Source of the DNA: Roseiarcus sp963794655
GTDB lineage: Bacteria > Pseudomonadota > Alphaproteobacteria > Rhizobiales > Beijerinckiaceae
Direction of reading: 5' to 3'
Length of the DNA: 64,000 nucleotides
Assembly: GCA_963794655.1 (NCBI GenBank)
Contig: CAWCEV010000005.1
Span: forward strand, 310,001 to 374,000
Below are positions 1-10,474 of this stretch, piece after piece (position 1 is the first letter of the stretch; every line of letters starts with the position of its first letter). Both the position numbers and the translations under genes were made by a program. The notes beneath the pieces are model-generated. The model searched no databases and was not told where the DNA came from. It worked only from the letters and a program-made list of their open reading frames with translations.

Positions 1-69
1 TTAACCTTAACAACCCCTAATGCCGTCAGAGCGCGGTTCTGGGGGCCAAAACCCCTCGGATTCATTGAC

Positions 70-104
70 GCCCATGGGGTCCCATGCTATCCCACGCCAT
101 CCCG
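70..104. promoter_or_regulatory. Putative MraZ-box array upstream of mraZ
   Basis: Four NCCCR pentamers lie at 70-74, 80-84, 90-94 and 100-104, an exact 10-bp period. On the minus strand they read TGGGC, TGGGA, TGGGA and CGGGA with 5-nt spacers. Direct TGGGN repeats with 5-nt spacers are the described binding site of MraZ upstream of its own operon, and the array ends about 80 bp before the mraZ start. The leading 69 bases hold no gene that I can support. A promoter could not be fixed with confidence. Confidence 0.65.
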
Positions 105-186
105 TCAACTGACCGCGCATGGGCGCAGTCACCGAGCGCTGAGACGCGCCCGGCGCAGGCCCGTTCGCGCGCTGAAGGGCCGCGCG

Positions 187-653
187 GTGGATCGATTTCT
201 CTCCCATTTCATCCATCGATTCGACGCCAAGGGGCGGATCTCGATTCCCTCGGCGTTCCGCCAGGTCCTGGCGAAGGATGGCTTCGCCGGTGTCTACGCC
301 TATCCGTCGCTCGACGCGCCCGCGCTCGACTGCGGCGGCCACGCGCTGATCGCCGAGATCGACGCCCTGTTGCAGACGATGCCGCCCTATTCGCCGGCTC
401 GCGACGCCTTCGCGACCGCGCTTCTCGGCATGAGCGAGATCCTGCGGCCCGATTCGGAGGGCCGAGTTTTCCTCGAGGAGCGCATCAAGTCGACGCTGGG
501 CCTCGAGGGCGAGGCGGTGTTCGTCGGCCAGGGCCACAAGTTCCAGATCTGGGAGCCGGCGAGGTTCCAGGCCCATCTCGAGGACGCGCGGGCGCGGGTC
601 CGGCGGCTGCGAGCCGAGCGCGAGGCCCTGGCGTCCGGGGGGCGCCGCAGTGA
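187..653 (+). CDS. mraZ: Transcriptional regulator MraZ, 3' end frameshifted
   Basis: MraZ is a ring-forming DNA-binding repressor of the division and cell wall cluster, built from two AbrB-like halves. The halves are visible as RFDAKGRISIPSAFR near the N-terminus and DSEGRVFLEE near residue 93. The GTG start at 187 gives the usual short N-terminus. The frame does not stop at the normal length of about 150 residues. It runs to 1068, deep inside rsmH, and everything after about residue 150 is Arg-rich nonsense. One extra G in the G6 run at 637-642 would end the protein at the TGA at 651-653, giving 155 residues and a GTGA overlap with rsmH. I therefore end the gene at 653. A sequencing indel is the simplest explanation; a real extension is less likely. 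Confidence 0.85.
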
Positions 654-1666
654 ACCCAGCCGCTCCGGCCGCGCTCAGTCACGTTCCCGTTCTGCTCGAG
701 GAGGCGATGACCGCGCTCGCGCCGCGCGCGGGCGGCGTCTATGTCGACGCCACCTTCGGCGCCGGGGGCTATGCGCGCGCGCTTCTCGATCGCGGCGCGA
801 CCGTCATCGCCATCGATCGCGACCCGGCGGCGATTCGCGCTGGCGCCGCGCTCGCGGCGTCATCCGGCGGCCGGCTTCGGCTCGCGGAAGGGCGCTTCGG
901 CGGACTCGATGCGATCGCCAAGAGTCTCGGCGTCGAGTGGGCGGACGGGGTCGTCCTCGACATCGGCGTGTCGTCGATGCAGCTCGACGAGGCGGCGCGC
1001 GGCTTTTCGCTGAGGTTCGAGGCTCCCCTCGACATGCGGATGGGACGCAACGAACGCTCCGCCGCTGACATCCTGCGCGAAGAGGATGAGGCGACGATCG
1101 CCGACATATTCTTTCATTTCGGCGAGGAGCGCGCCGCCCGCCGCATCGCCCGCGCCATTGTCGCCGACCGGACGGCGAGGCCGTTCACCTCGACGCTCGA
1201 TCTGGCCCGGCTCATCGCCCGCGTCGCCCCGGCCCGGCGCGGCGAGATGACCCATCCGGCGACGCGCGCCTTCCAGGCGCTCAGGATCGCGGTCAACGAC
1301 GAACTTGGCGAGCTCGTGCGCGCGCTTGCCGCCGCGGAGCGGCTGCTGAGGCCAAGCGGGCGCCTCGTCGTGGTGACCTTCCACTCGCTCGAGGATCGCA
1401 TCGTCAAGCAGTTCTTCGTTGCCCGCTCGGGCCACGGACGCGCGGCCTCGCGCCGGCTGCCGGGCGAGCCGGCCGAGGCCGAGCCGACATTCGAGGCGCC
1501 GCGCGGCCAGCCGGTCGAGCCCAGCGAAGCCGAAGCGCTCGCCAATCCGCGCTCGCGCTCGGCCAAGCTGCGCTTCGGCGTGCGCACCGGCGCGCCGCCG
1601 CGAGCCATTGAGGAAACTATCGAGGCGCTGGCCCGACTGCCGGCGCGACGGGGGAGAAAGACCTGA
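650..1666 (+). CDS. rsmH: 16S rRNA (cytosine1402-N4)-methyltransferase RsmH
   Basis: RsmH (MraW) transfers a methyl group from SAM to N4 of C1402 in 16S rRNA. It starts with GTG at 650, and its N-terminus HVPVLLEEAM is typical of the family. The SAM-binding loop DATFGAGGYA follows at about residues 33-42. Later family motifs are DIGVSSMQLD near residue 104 and VTFHSLEDRIVKQFF near residue 240. The length of 338 residues is normal. It sits second in the dcw operon, apparently overlapping the mraZ stop, and its TGA overlaps the ftsL ATG at 1666. Confidence 0.96.
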   Translation: MNPAAPAALSHVPVLLEEAMTALAPRAGGVYVDATFGAGGYARALLDRGATVIAIDRDPAAIRAGAALAASSGGRLRLAEGRFGGLDAIAKSLGVEWADGVVLDIGVSSMQLDEAARGFSLRFEAPLDMRMGRNERSAADILREEDEATIADIFFHFGEERAARRIARAIVADRTARPFTSTLDLARLIARVAPARRGEMTHPATRAFQALRIAVNDELGELVRALAAAERLLRPSGRLVVVTFHSLEDRIVKQFFVARSGHGRAASRRLPGEPAEAEPTFEAPRGQPVEPSEAEALANPRSRSAKLRFGVRTGAPPRAIEETIEALARLPARRGRKT

Positions 1667-2046
1667 TGTGGCGTTTCATGCACGCGGCCGCGATCGCGGC
1701 GCTGATCGGCGCGGCGGCTTATGTCTACGGCGTCAAATACGAGACGATCTACGCCTCCGAGCAGCTGGTGAAGACGCGCCACCTCATCGACAAGGAGAAG
1801 AATGCGATCAGTCTCCTGCGGGCCGAATTCGCCCATCTCGCCCGGCCTGACCGGGTGCAGGCGCTGGCCGATGCGAAACTCGGCCTCGAGCCGCTGGCGC
1901 TGAGCCAGATCGCGAGAATCGACGAACTGCCCGACGCCAAGCCGAAGGTCGACTCGATCGGCCGCACCCTCGAGTCGCTCGGATTTACCTCCGACAACTC
2001 GACCCCGGCGGTGACGGCCGCCGCCTCGACGCCTCCGGTGAGGTGA
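1666..2046 (+). CDS. ftsL: Cell division protein FtsL-like
   Basis: A 126-residue bitopic membrane protein. It has a very short cytoplasmic start, one membrane segment at about residues 5-22 (AAAIAALIGAAAYVYGVKYE) and a periplasmic coiled-coil-like stretch at about 26-65. The C-terminus is low in complexity. Size, topology and position between rsmH and ftsI match FtsL, the FtsB/FtsQ partner in the divisome. Sequence conservation of FtsL is weak, so the call rests mostly on position and topology. The ATG overlaps the rsmH stop as TGATG, so translation is probably coupled. Confidence 0.85.
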   Translation: MWRFMHAAAIAALIGAAAYVYGVKYETIYASEQLVKTRHLIDKEKNAISLLRAEFAHLARPDRVQALADAKLGLEPLALSQIARIDELPDAKPKVDSIGRTLESLGFTSDNSTPAVTAAASTPPVR

Positions 2047-2049
2047 GGA

Positions 2050-3958
2050 ATGGGCGCGACCCCGACCGATCCCGGCGCGAAGCCCAAGCCAAGCCTATGG
2101 GAACGCCTCAATCCCGCAAACATCCTCGCCGACGTCGCCATCGCGGCGCTGCGCCGTTACCTGCCGAGGAACTTCGGCGTCGATCTCGGGCCGCCCGGTC
2201 CGCGGGCCTCGCTCGCCTCGCATCTGACGGGCGCGAAGCTCAGGGCCTTCGCGCGCGAGCTTCTTTCGACGCGGCTCGATCGCTCGGGCGCGCGGATCCG
2301 CACCCTCGCGCTCGGCCTCTTCGCGGCCTACGCCGCAATCGCCGGGAAGCTGATCGTCCTCGGGGTCTCGCATGATCCGCCGCAAACGCTGAAAGCCGCG
2401 GCCGACGACGCGGTCTCAGGCGCGAGGCCCGATCTGCTCGACCGCAACGGCGCGATCCTCGCGACCGACGTCAGGACGATGTCGGTCTTCGCCGAACCCA
2501 ACCGCATCATCGACAAGGACGAAGCGGTCGAGCTCATCACGGCGGTGCTTCCGGATGTGGACGCGAAGGAGCTGCGCGAGCGGCTGGGCTCGAAGAAGGG
2601 CTTCATCTGGGTCAAGCGCCAGATCACGCCGAAGGAGCAGTCCGAGATCTTCCACCTCGGCCTGCCGGGCGTCGGCTTCCTGCCGGAGAACAAGCGCGTC
2701 TACCCGAACGGCCCGATCGGCGCCTATGTGATCGGCTATGTCGACAAGGACAATGTCGGCATCGCGGGCATGGAGAAATATCTCGACGAGCAGAGCCTCA
2801 CCGATCCGCATGTTGCGGGCTTCACCGTCGATCCCGACAGCCTGAAACCGGTCAAGCTCTCGCTCGACCTCAAGGCGACCCACGCGCTCCGCGACGAGCT
2901 GGTCGACGGGATGGACCGCTTCCATGCCAAGGCCTCAGCGGGCATGATCATCGACGTCAACACCGGCGAAGTGCTCGCGCTCGAATCGCTGCCCGACTTC
3001 GATCCCAACGATCCGAGCAGCGCGCACGACCCGAACAAGATCAACCGCATCAGTGTCGGCGTCTATGAAATGGGCTCGACCTTCAAGGCGCTTTCGCTCG
3101 CGATGGCGCTCGAATTCGGGCAAGGTCAATCTCGGCTCGCACGTCGACGCGCGCGACAGCCTGCGCTACGGGCGTTTCACCATTCACGATTTCCACGCAA
3201 CGCATCGCGTGCTGTCGGTTCCCGAAGTGTTCACCCATTCCTCGAACATCGGCGCCGCGCGGCTCGCGCTCATGGTCGGCGTCGAGGGCCATAAGGCCTT
3301 CCTGAAGAAGATGGGCCAGCTCGACCGCTTGCGCACCGAACTGCCTGAGAGCGCCGAGCCGCTGGTGCCCAAGCGCTGGTCGCTTCTCAACACCATGACA
3401 ATCGCCTTCGGGCAGGGCCTCAATGTGGCCCCGATCCAGGCGGTGATGGCGGTGTGCGCGCTGGCCAACGGCGGCGAGTTGATGACGCCGACCTTCCTGC
3501 CGCGCACCGAAGAGGAGGCGGAGAAGGTCAGCCACCGCGTGATCAGCGAGCAGACTTCCGAATCCATGCGCTATCTGATGCGGTCGAACGCGACCCACGG
3601 GTCGGCAAGTTTTGCCAACATTCCCGGCTATTACGTCGGCGGCAAAACGGGAACCGCCGACAAGATCATCCACGGCCACTATGCGCAGAACAGGGTCTTC
3701 AACACCTTCATGGCGATCACGCCGGCCGACAAGCCGAAGTATCTCTACCTGACCATCTACGACGACCCTCAGGCGGCGCCGGAGGATCACGGCTACCACA
3801 CCGCCGCCTACAACGCCGGCCGGGTCGCGGGCGCGCTGATCCGTCGCGTCGAGCCGCTGATGGGCGTCGCGCCGATGAAGGAGCCGCCAACTCAGCCATT
3901 CCCCATCATCGCCAGACTGGGGTATGGAGCCGACGCCGACAAGACCGGCAAGGAGTGA
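2050..3958 (+). CDS. ftsI: Septal peptidoglycan transpeptidase FtsI (PBP3), split by a frameshift
   Basis: FtsI cross-links septal peptidoglycan. The first frame, 2050 to about 3117, encodes a cytoplasmic tail, one membrane segment near residue 85-110, the PBP dimerisation region and the active-site motif GSTFK (codons near 3072-3086). A second frame, from about 3117 to 3958, continues with KVNLGSHVDARDSLRYGRF, the SSN motif in THSSNIGAAR and the KTG motif in VGGKTGTADK. Neither frame alone is a working enzyme. Removing one base near GAATTCGGGCAAG (about 3112-3124) joins them into one normal protein of about 635 residues. No internal stop lies on either side of the join, and the gene is normally essential, so a sequence error is likely. 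It starts 4 bases after the ftsL stop. Confidence 0.9.
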
Positions 3959-3968
3959 GCCAGAGGCG

Positions 3969-5411
3969 ATGATAAGGCTGGGCGATATTCTGGAGCTCAA
4001 GGACGCGGACGGCGCGCTCGCCTCGCGCGCGATTGCCGGGCTCGCGTTCGACAGCCGCAAGATCGCGCCGGGCGACCTCTTCTTCGCGCTCTCCGGCGCG
4101 CAGGACGACGGCCTCAAGCATGCCGGCGAGGCGCTGGCCAAAGGTGCGGCCGCAGTCGTCGCCGAGCGCGGAAACGGGATTCCCGACGCCGCTCTCGTCA
4201 AGGTCGCCGACGCCCGCGCCGCCCTCGCTCGCGCCGCCGCGCGCTTTTACCCGCGTCAGCCCGAGACCATCGTTGCAGTCACCGGCACCAGCGGGAAAAC
4301 CTCGGTCGCCGCCTTTGTGCGTCAGATCTGGCAGGCGCTCGGGCTCGAGTCCGCTTCCGTCGGGACGCTCGGCGTCGTGTCGCGCCCGCTGACCGTCTAC
4401 GGCTCGCTGACCACCCCGGATCCGGTCGCGCTCCACGAACTCCTCGACCGGCTCGCCGCGAGCGGCGTCACCCATCTCGCGATGGAAGCCTCGTCGCACG
4501 GCCTCGACCAGAAGCGACTCGACGGCGTGCGCCTCGCGTCGGGCGCATTCACCAATCTCACCCGCGACCACATGGACTACCACCCGACCGTCGAGGACTA
4601 TCTCGCGGCCAAGCTCAGGCTGTTCCGCGACCTTCTGCCCGATGGCGCGCCGGCGGTGATCGACGCCGACAGCGCCATCGCCCCGCGGGTGATCGCAGCC
4701 GCGCGGGCGCGCGGGCTTCACGTGCTGACGGTCGGCAGGAACGGCGAGACGATCCGGCTCGTTTCCGCCGCGCGCGATCGTTTCGCGTCGATACTCGACC
4801 TCGAATTCGGCGGCCGTCGCCGGCGCTTGACGTTTCCGCTGCCGGGTGACTTCCAGATCTCAAACGCGCTGGTCGCCGCAGGGCTCTGCATCGCGACCGG
4901 CGGCGAAGCCGACCCGGTGTTTCAGGCGCTGCAAAAGCTGCGCGGCGCGCCGGGACGCCTCGAGCGCGTCGGCGAGGTTCGCGGCGCGGCGGTGTTCGTC
5001 GACTACGCCCACAAACCCGACGCGCTCGAGAAGGCTCTTCAGGCCTTGCGTCCCTTCGTGCGCGGTCGCCTTGTGCTCGCGTTCGGCTGCGGCGGCGACC
5101 GCGATCCCGGCAAGCGGCCGATCATGGGCGGAATTGCGGCCCGCCTCGCCGACGTCGCGATCGTGACCGACGACAATCCGCGCTCCGAGGACCCCGCCGC
5201 CATTCGCGCCGAGATCCTCGCCGCCGCGCCTTCGGCGCTCGAAATCGGCGACCGGGGCGCAGCCATCCGCGCCGGGATCGCCATGCTCGGCGAGGGCGAC
5301 GCGCTCGTCATCGCCGGCAAGGGTCACGAGATCGGCCAGATCGTCGGCGCCATCACGCTTCCCTTCTCCGACGCCGACGAAGCGCGCGCCGCATTGAAGG
5401 AGGCCGCGTGA
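3969..5411 (+). CDS. murE: UDP-N-acetylmuramoyl-tripeptide synthetase MurE
   Basis: MurE is a cytoplasmic ligase that adds the third amino acid to UDP-MurNAc-L-Ala-D-Glu. The ATP loop is TGTSGKTS at about residue 106. The motif DDNPRSEDP near residue 401 carries the DNPR signature typical of meso-diaminopimelate-adding enzymes. I chose the ATG at 3969 (480 residues) because the usual short N-terminus MIRLGDIL begins there. An in-frame ATG at 3924 would add 15 residues and overlap ftsI by 35 bases. The last bases form a GTGA overlap with murF. Confidence 0.95.
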   Translation: MIRLGDILELKDADGALASRAIAGLAFDSRKIAPGDLFFALSGAQDDGLKHAGEALAKGAAAVVAERGNGIPDAALVKVADARAALARAAARFYPRQPETIVAVTGTSGKTSVAAFVRQIWQALGLESASVGTLGVVSRPLTVYGSLTTPDPVALHELLDRLAASGVTHLAMEASSHGLDQKRLDGVRLASGAFTNLTRDHMDYHPTVEDYLAAKLRLFRDLLPDGAPAVIDADSAIAPRVIAAARARGLHVLTVGRNGETIRLVSAARDRFASILDLEFGGRRRRLTFPLPGDFQISNALVAAGLCIATGGEADPVFQALQKLRGAPGRLERVGEVRGAAVFVDYAHKPDALEKALQALRPFVRGRLVLAFGCGGDRDPGKRPIMGGIAARLADVAIVTDDNPRSEDPAAIRAEILAAAPSALEIGDRGAAIRAGIAMLGEGDALVIAGKGHEIGQIVGAITLPFSDADEARAALKEAA

Positions 5412-6823
5412 CCGCGCTCTGGAGCGAGGCCGAACTCGCCGCCGCTATCGGCGTCGCCCCGAGCGCGCCCGTGAGCGCCGCCGTTCGCGGCGTCTCGATC
5501 GACAGCCGCACGCTTGAGGCGGGCGACCTCTTCATCGCGATCAAGGGCGAGGCGCACGACGGCCACGACCATGTCGCGCGGGCATTCGAGTCGGGCGCTG
5601 TCGCGGCGATCGTGTCGCGCGAACACGCCGCCCGGCTCGCCGCGCTGGGACCGCTGTTCGCGGTCGACGACACGCTGAGCGCGATGGTGCGTCTCGGCCT
5701 CGCCGCGCGCGCGCGTTCGAAGGCGCGGATCGTCGCGGTGACCGGTTCGGTCGGCAAGACGACGGCCAAGGAGATGCTGCGCGCGATGCTGTCGGCCTGC
5801 GGCGCGACGCACGCCTCGGCTCAGTCCTATAACAATCATTGGGGCGTGCCGCTCACGCTCGCGCGCATGGCCGCGAGCGTCCGTTTCGGCGTGTTCGAGA
5901 TCGGCATGAATCACGCGGGCGAGATTGCGCCGCTGAGCCGCATGGTGCGGCCGCACGCGGCCCTGGTGACGACGATCGCCCCGGTCCATATCGAGCATCT
6001 CGGCTCGATCGAGGCGATCGCCGACGCGAAAGCCGAAATCTTCCTCGGCCTCGAGCCGGGGGGCATGGCGGCGCTCAACCGCGACGCGCCGCAATTCGAG
6101 CGGCTGGTGAAAGCAGCGGCGACGCGCGGGGCGCGCGTCCGGACATTCGGCCGGGGCGAGAATTGCGACGCCCGGCTGATCGAAGTCGAGGCGATCGACG
6201 GCGGGTCGCGCGTGAGGGCGAGGGTGCTCGGGCGCGAGCTCGCGTTCGTCCTTGGCGCGCCCGGCGCCCACATGGCCGAGAACGCCCTTGGCGCGCTGCT
6301 CGCGGCGGACGCGCTCGGCGCGGACATCGGCGCCTGCGCCGCGGCGCTCGCGCGGTTCGCGCCGCAGCAGGGCAGGGGCGCGCGCTTCTCGGTCGCGACG
6401 CCCGACGGTCCGGCGATCATCATCGACGAAAGCTACAACGCCAATCCGGCCTCGATGCGGGCGGCGCTCAAGCTCCTCGCTGCTACGAAGCCGGGACCGA
6501 AAGGCCGCCGCATCGCCGTCATCGGCGACATGCTCGAACTCGGGCCGGCCGCCGAGGCCATGCATGCGGAGCTCGCCGCCGATCTCAGCGCCAACCGCGT
6601 CGATCTCCTGTTCGGCGCGGGTCCCCTCACCCGCGCGCTCTACGAGGCGGCGCCGGCTTCGATGCGCGCCGCATGGACTGCGCGGTCGAACGAACTCACC
6701 GACGAAGTCGCGCGCGAATTGCGCGGCGGCGACATCGCGATGATCAAAGGCTCGAACGGCAGCCGGATGGGTCCGCTGGTCGCGGCCCTACGCGACCGCT
6801 TCGCCCGCGGTCCGGGAGGCTAG
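5408..6823 (+). CDS. murF: UDP-N-acetylmuramoyl-tripeptide--D-alanyl-D-alanine ligase MurF
   Basis: MurF adds D-Ala-D-Ala to the UDP-MurNAc-tripeptide in the cytoplasm, the last soluble step of precursor assembly. The ATP loop TGSVGKTTAKEML lies at about residue 112. The central domain carries GVFEIGMNHAGEI and the C-terminal ligase domain carries DESYNANPASM. Its 471 residues are normal. The GTG start overlaps the murE stop as GTGA. Confidence 0.96.
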   Translation: MTALWSEAELAAAIGVAPSAPVSAAVRGVSIDSRTLEAGDLFIAIKGEAHDGHDHVARAFESGAVAAIVSREHAARLAALGPLFAVDDTLSAMVRLGLAARARSKARIVAVTGSVGKTTAKEMLRAMLSACGATHASAQSYNNHWGVPLTLARMAASVRFGVFEIGMNHAGEIAPLSRMVRPHAALVTTIAPVHIEHLGSIEAIADAKAEIFLGLEPGGMAALNRDAPQFERLVKAAATRGARVRTFGRGENCDARLIEVEAIDGGSRVRARVLGRELAFVLGAPGAHMAENALGALLAADALGADIGACAAALARFAPQQGRGARFSVATPDGPAIIIDESYNANPASMRAALKLLAATKPGPKGRRIAVIGDMLELGPAAEAMHAELAADLSANRVDLLFGAGPLTRALYEAAPASMRAAWTARSNELTDEVARELRGGDIAMIKGSNGSRMGPLVAALRDRFARGPGG

Positions 6824-6831
6824 GACTTTCG

Positions 6832-7905
6832 ATGCTGACCTGGCTGTCCGAGCTACCGGGCGTCTTCCACCTCTTCCGCTATCTCACCTTCCGGACGCTC
6901 GGCGCCGCGGGCACCGGGCTCTTTCTGGTCTTCTTCTTCGGCCCGGCCATCATCTCCGCGCTTCGGCTCAAGCAGCACGGAGGGCAGCCGATCCGCGCGG
7001 ACGGCCCGCCCTCCCACATCCTCATGAAAAAGGGCACGCCGACGATGGGCGGCCTCATGATCCTGTTCGGCCTCTTCGTCTCAGCGCTGCTGTGGGCCAA
7101 TCTCGAAAGCCCGTATGTGTGGATCGTCCTCTTCGTCACCGCCGGCTTCGCGGTGATCGGCTTCTATGACGACTATCTCAAGGTGACCAAGCGGTCGGAT
7201 CGCGGCTTCTCGGCCCGCGCCCGCCTCGCGGGCGAGTTCGTGATCGCGGCGCTGGCCTGTTACGCGATGATGCTGGTCGGCGCCAATGGAGCGACCGAGT
7301 TGGCGGTCCCGTTCTTCACCGGCTTCGTATTCGATTTCGGCTGGTTTTTCCTGCTGTTCGGCCCGTTTGTGATCGTCGCCTTCGGCAACGCCGTCAACCT
7401 GACCGACGGTCTCGATGGGCTTGCGATCGTGCCGGTGATGATCGCCGCCGCGACCCTCGGGCTCATCTCCTATATCGCCGGCAATCTGCTCTATTCCCAC
7501 TATCTGCTCATCAACCACATCCCCTTCGCCGGCGATCTCATGGTGGTCTGCGGCGCGCTCATCGGCGCCGGCGTCGGCTTCCTGTGGTTCAACGCGCCTC
7601 CAGCCCAGATCTTCATGGGCGACACCGGATCGCTCGCGCTCGGCGGGCTGCTCGGCGCGATCGCGGTCGCGGTCAAGCATGAGGTCGTGCTCGCGGTGGT
7701 CGGCGGCCTCTTCGTCATGGAGGCGCTGTCCGTCGTGGTGCAGGTGGCGTCGTTCAAGCTGACCGGCAAGCGCGTCTTCAAGATGGCGCCGATCCATCAT
7801 CATTTCGAGCAGCTTGGCTGGTCGGAGTCGCAGGTCGTGATGCGGTTCTGGATCATCGCCTTCGTGCTTGCGATGATCGGCCTCGCCTCGCTCAAGCTGA
7901 GGTGA
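6832..7905 (+). CDS. mraY: Phospho-N-acetylmuramoyl-pentapeptide transferase MraY
   Basis: MraY makes lipid I by moving phospho-MurNAc-pentapeptide onto undecaprenyl phosphate at the inner membrane. Family motifs are present in order: FYDDYLKVTKRSDRG near residue 108, GNAVNLTDGLDGLA near 186, QIFMGDTGSLALGG near 258 and the PIHHHFE triple-His motif near 320. Hydrophobic segments alternate with these loops as expected for about ten membrane helices. I start at the ATG at 6832 (357 residues), the normal N-terminus. The open frame upstream of it overlaps murF and is not coding. Confidence 0.96.
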   Translation: MLTWLSELPGVFHLFRYLTFRTLGAAGTGLFLVFFFGPAIISALRLKQHGGQPIRADGPPSHILMKKGTPTMGGLMILFGLFVSALLWANLESPYVWIVLFVTAGFAVIGFYDDYLKVTKRSDRGFSARARLAGEFVIAALACYAMMLVGANGATELAVPFFTGFVFDFGWFFLLFGPFVIVAFGNAVNLTDGLDGLAIVPVMIAAATLGLISYIAGNLLYSHYLLINHIPFAGDLMVVCGALIGAGVGFLWFNAPPAQIFMGDTGSLALGGLLGAIAVAVKHEVVLAVVGGLFVMEALSVVVQVASFKLTGKRVFKMAPIHHHFEQLGWSESQVVMRFWIIAFVLAMIGLASLKLR

Positions 7906-9326
7906 CGATGACGCCGGTCGAAACCATGCGGGGCCAGAGCGTCGCCCTGTTCGGCCTCGGCGGCTCGGGCCTGTCGACGGCCCGCGCGCTGGTCGACGGC
8001 GGCGCCGAGGTTGCGGCCTGGGACGACAGCCCCGCCGCTCGCGAGCGCGCTTCGGCTGCGGGAATCGTGCTCGTCGATCTCGCGGAAGCAGACTGGCGCG
8101 GCTTCAAGCTGTTCGTGCTCGCACCCGGCGTGCCGCTGACCCATCCCACGCCCCACTGGACGGTCAACCTTGCCGACGCGGCGGGGGTTCCGGTCGTCGG
8201 CGACATCGAGCTTTTCGTTCGCGAGCGCGGGGCGCGGGCGCCCGATGCGCCATTCGTCGCGATCACTGGCACGAACGGCAAATCGACCACGACCGCGCTG
8301 ATCGCGCATGTTCTGCGGGAGGCCGGACGCGAGGTGGCGATGGGCGGCAACATCGGCGTGCCGGTGCTCGACTTGCCGCCGCCCGCCGCAGGGCGGACGC
8401 ATGTCGTCGAGTGCTCGTCCTATCAGATCGATCTCGCGCCCTCGCTCGCGCCGAGCGTCGGCTGCCTCATCAACATCACCCCGGACCATCTTGACCGGCA
8501 TGGCGACCTGCAACGCTATGCGGCGATCAAGGAGCGGCTCGTGGCCCATTCCGACGTCGCGCTGGTCGGGGTCGATGACGAGCCTTGCCGCGAAATCCAC
8601 GCGCGGCTGAGGGCGCGCGCCGGCCCGCCGCGAGTCCTCGCCATCTCGGGTAAGGATTCGCCGCTCGCCGACGTCTGGGTCAGCGAGCACCGGGTGATGG
8701 CGCGCGGAGAGGCGGCGCCCGCCGCCGATCTTCAGCCGGCGCGCGCGCTTCGCGGCGCCCATAACGGGCAGAACGCCGCCTTCGCCTACGCCGCCGCGAG
8801 GACGCTCGGCGTCGAGCGCGAACGCATCGCCAGCGCCTTTGTAACCTTTCCCGGGCTTGCGCACCGCATGGAAGAGGTCGGCCGGCTCGGCCGGGTCATG
8901 TTCATCAACGATTCGAAGGCGACCAACGCCGACGCGGCCGAAAAGGCGCTGCTCTCGTTTCGCGACATCCACTGGATTCTCGGGGGCAGGCCGAAGGCGG
9001 GCGGGATCGAGCCGCTCCGGCATTTGTTCCCGCGCGTCGCCAAAGCATACCTGATCGGCGAGGCGGCGGAAGAATTCGCTTTGACGCTTGCCGGCGCCGT
9101 TCCGTTCGTCCTCTCGGGGACGCTAGAAGCAGCGGTCGAGGCGGCGGCCGAGGATGCGACGCATTCCTCGCGGCAGGAACCCGCGGTGCTGCTGTCGCCG
9201 GCCTGCGCGTCGTTCGACCAGTTCGCGAATTTCGAAGCGCGCGGCGACGCCTTTCGCGCCGCCGTCGCCGGATGGCTCGCGCGGCGCGCGGCAGCCGAGG
9301 GCGCACGCGCACAGAAGGAGGCCTGA
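7902..9326 (+). CDS. murD: UDP-N-acetylmuramoylalanine--D-glutamate ligase MurD
   Basis: MurD adds D-Glu to UDP-MurNAc-L-Ala. The N-terminal nucleotide-binding fold shows LFGLGGSGLSTA near residue 17. The ATP loop ITGTNGKSTTT lies near residue 121, followed by NITPDHLDRHG near 191 and NDSKATNADAA near 337. The GTG at 7902 overlaps the mraY stop as GTGA; an ATG two codons later at 7908 is an equally possible start. Its 474 residues are normal. Confidence 0.96.
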   Translation: MTMTPVETMRGQSVALFGLGGSGLSTARALVDGGAEVAAWDDSPAARERASAAGIVLVDLAEADWRGFKLFVLAPGVPLTHPTPHWTVNLADAAGVPVVGDIELFVRERGARAPDAPFVAITGTNGKSTTTALIAHVLREAGREVAMGGNIGVPVLDLPPPAAGRTHVVECSSYQIDLAPSLAPSVGCLINITPDHLDRHGDLQRYAAIKERLVAHSDVALVGVDDEPCREIHARLRARAGPPRVLAISGKDSPLADVWVSEHRVMARGEAAPAADLQPARALRGAHNGQNAAFAYAAARTLGVERERIASAFVTFPGLAHRMEEVGRLGRVMFINDSKATNADAAEKALLSFRDIHWILGGRPKAGGIEPLRHLFPRVAKAYLIGEAAEEFALTLAGAVPFVLSGTLEAAVEAAAEDATHSSRQEPAVLLSPACASFDQFANFEARGDAFRAAVAGWLARRAAAEGARAQKEA

Positions 9327-9331
9327 AGCCG

Positions 9332-10470
<1,139 letters not shown>

Positions 10471-10474
<4 letters not shown>

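Noticed and set aside
1..20. TTAACCTTAAC at the window edge as a CtrA site
   Set aside because: The spacing between the two TTAA blocks is 2, not the 7 of the CtrA consensus, and the upstream context is cut off.
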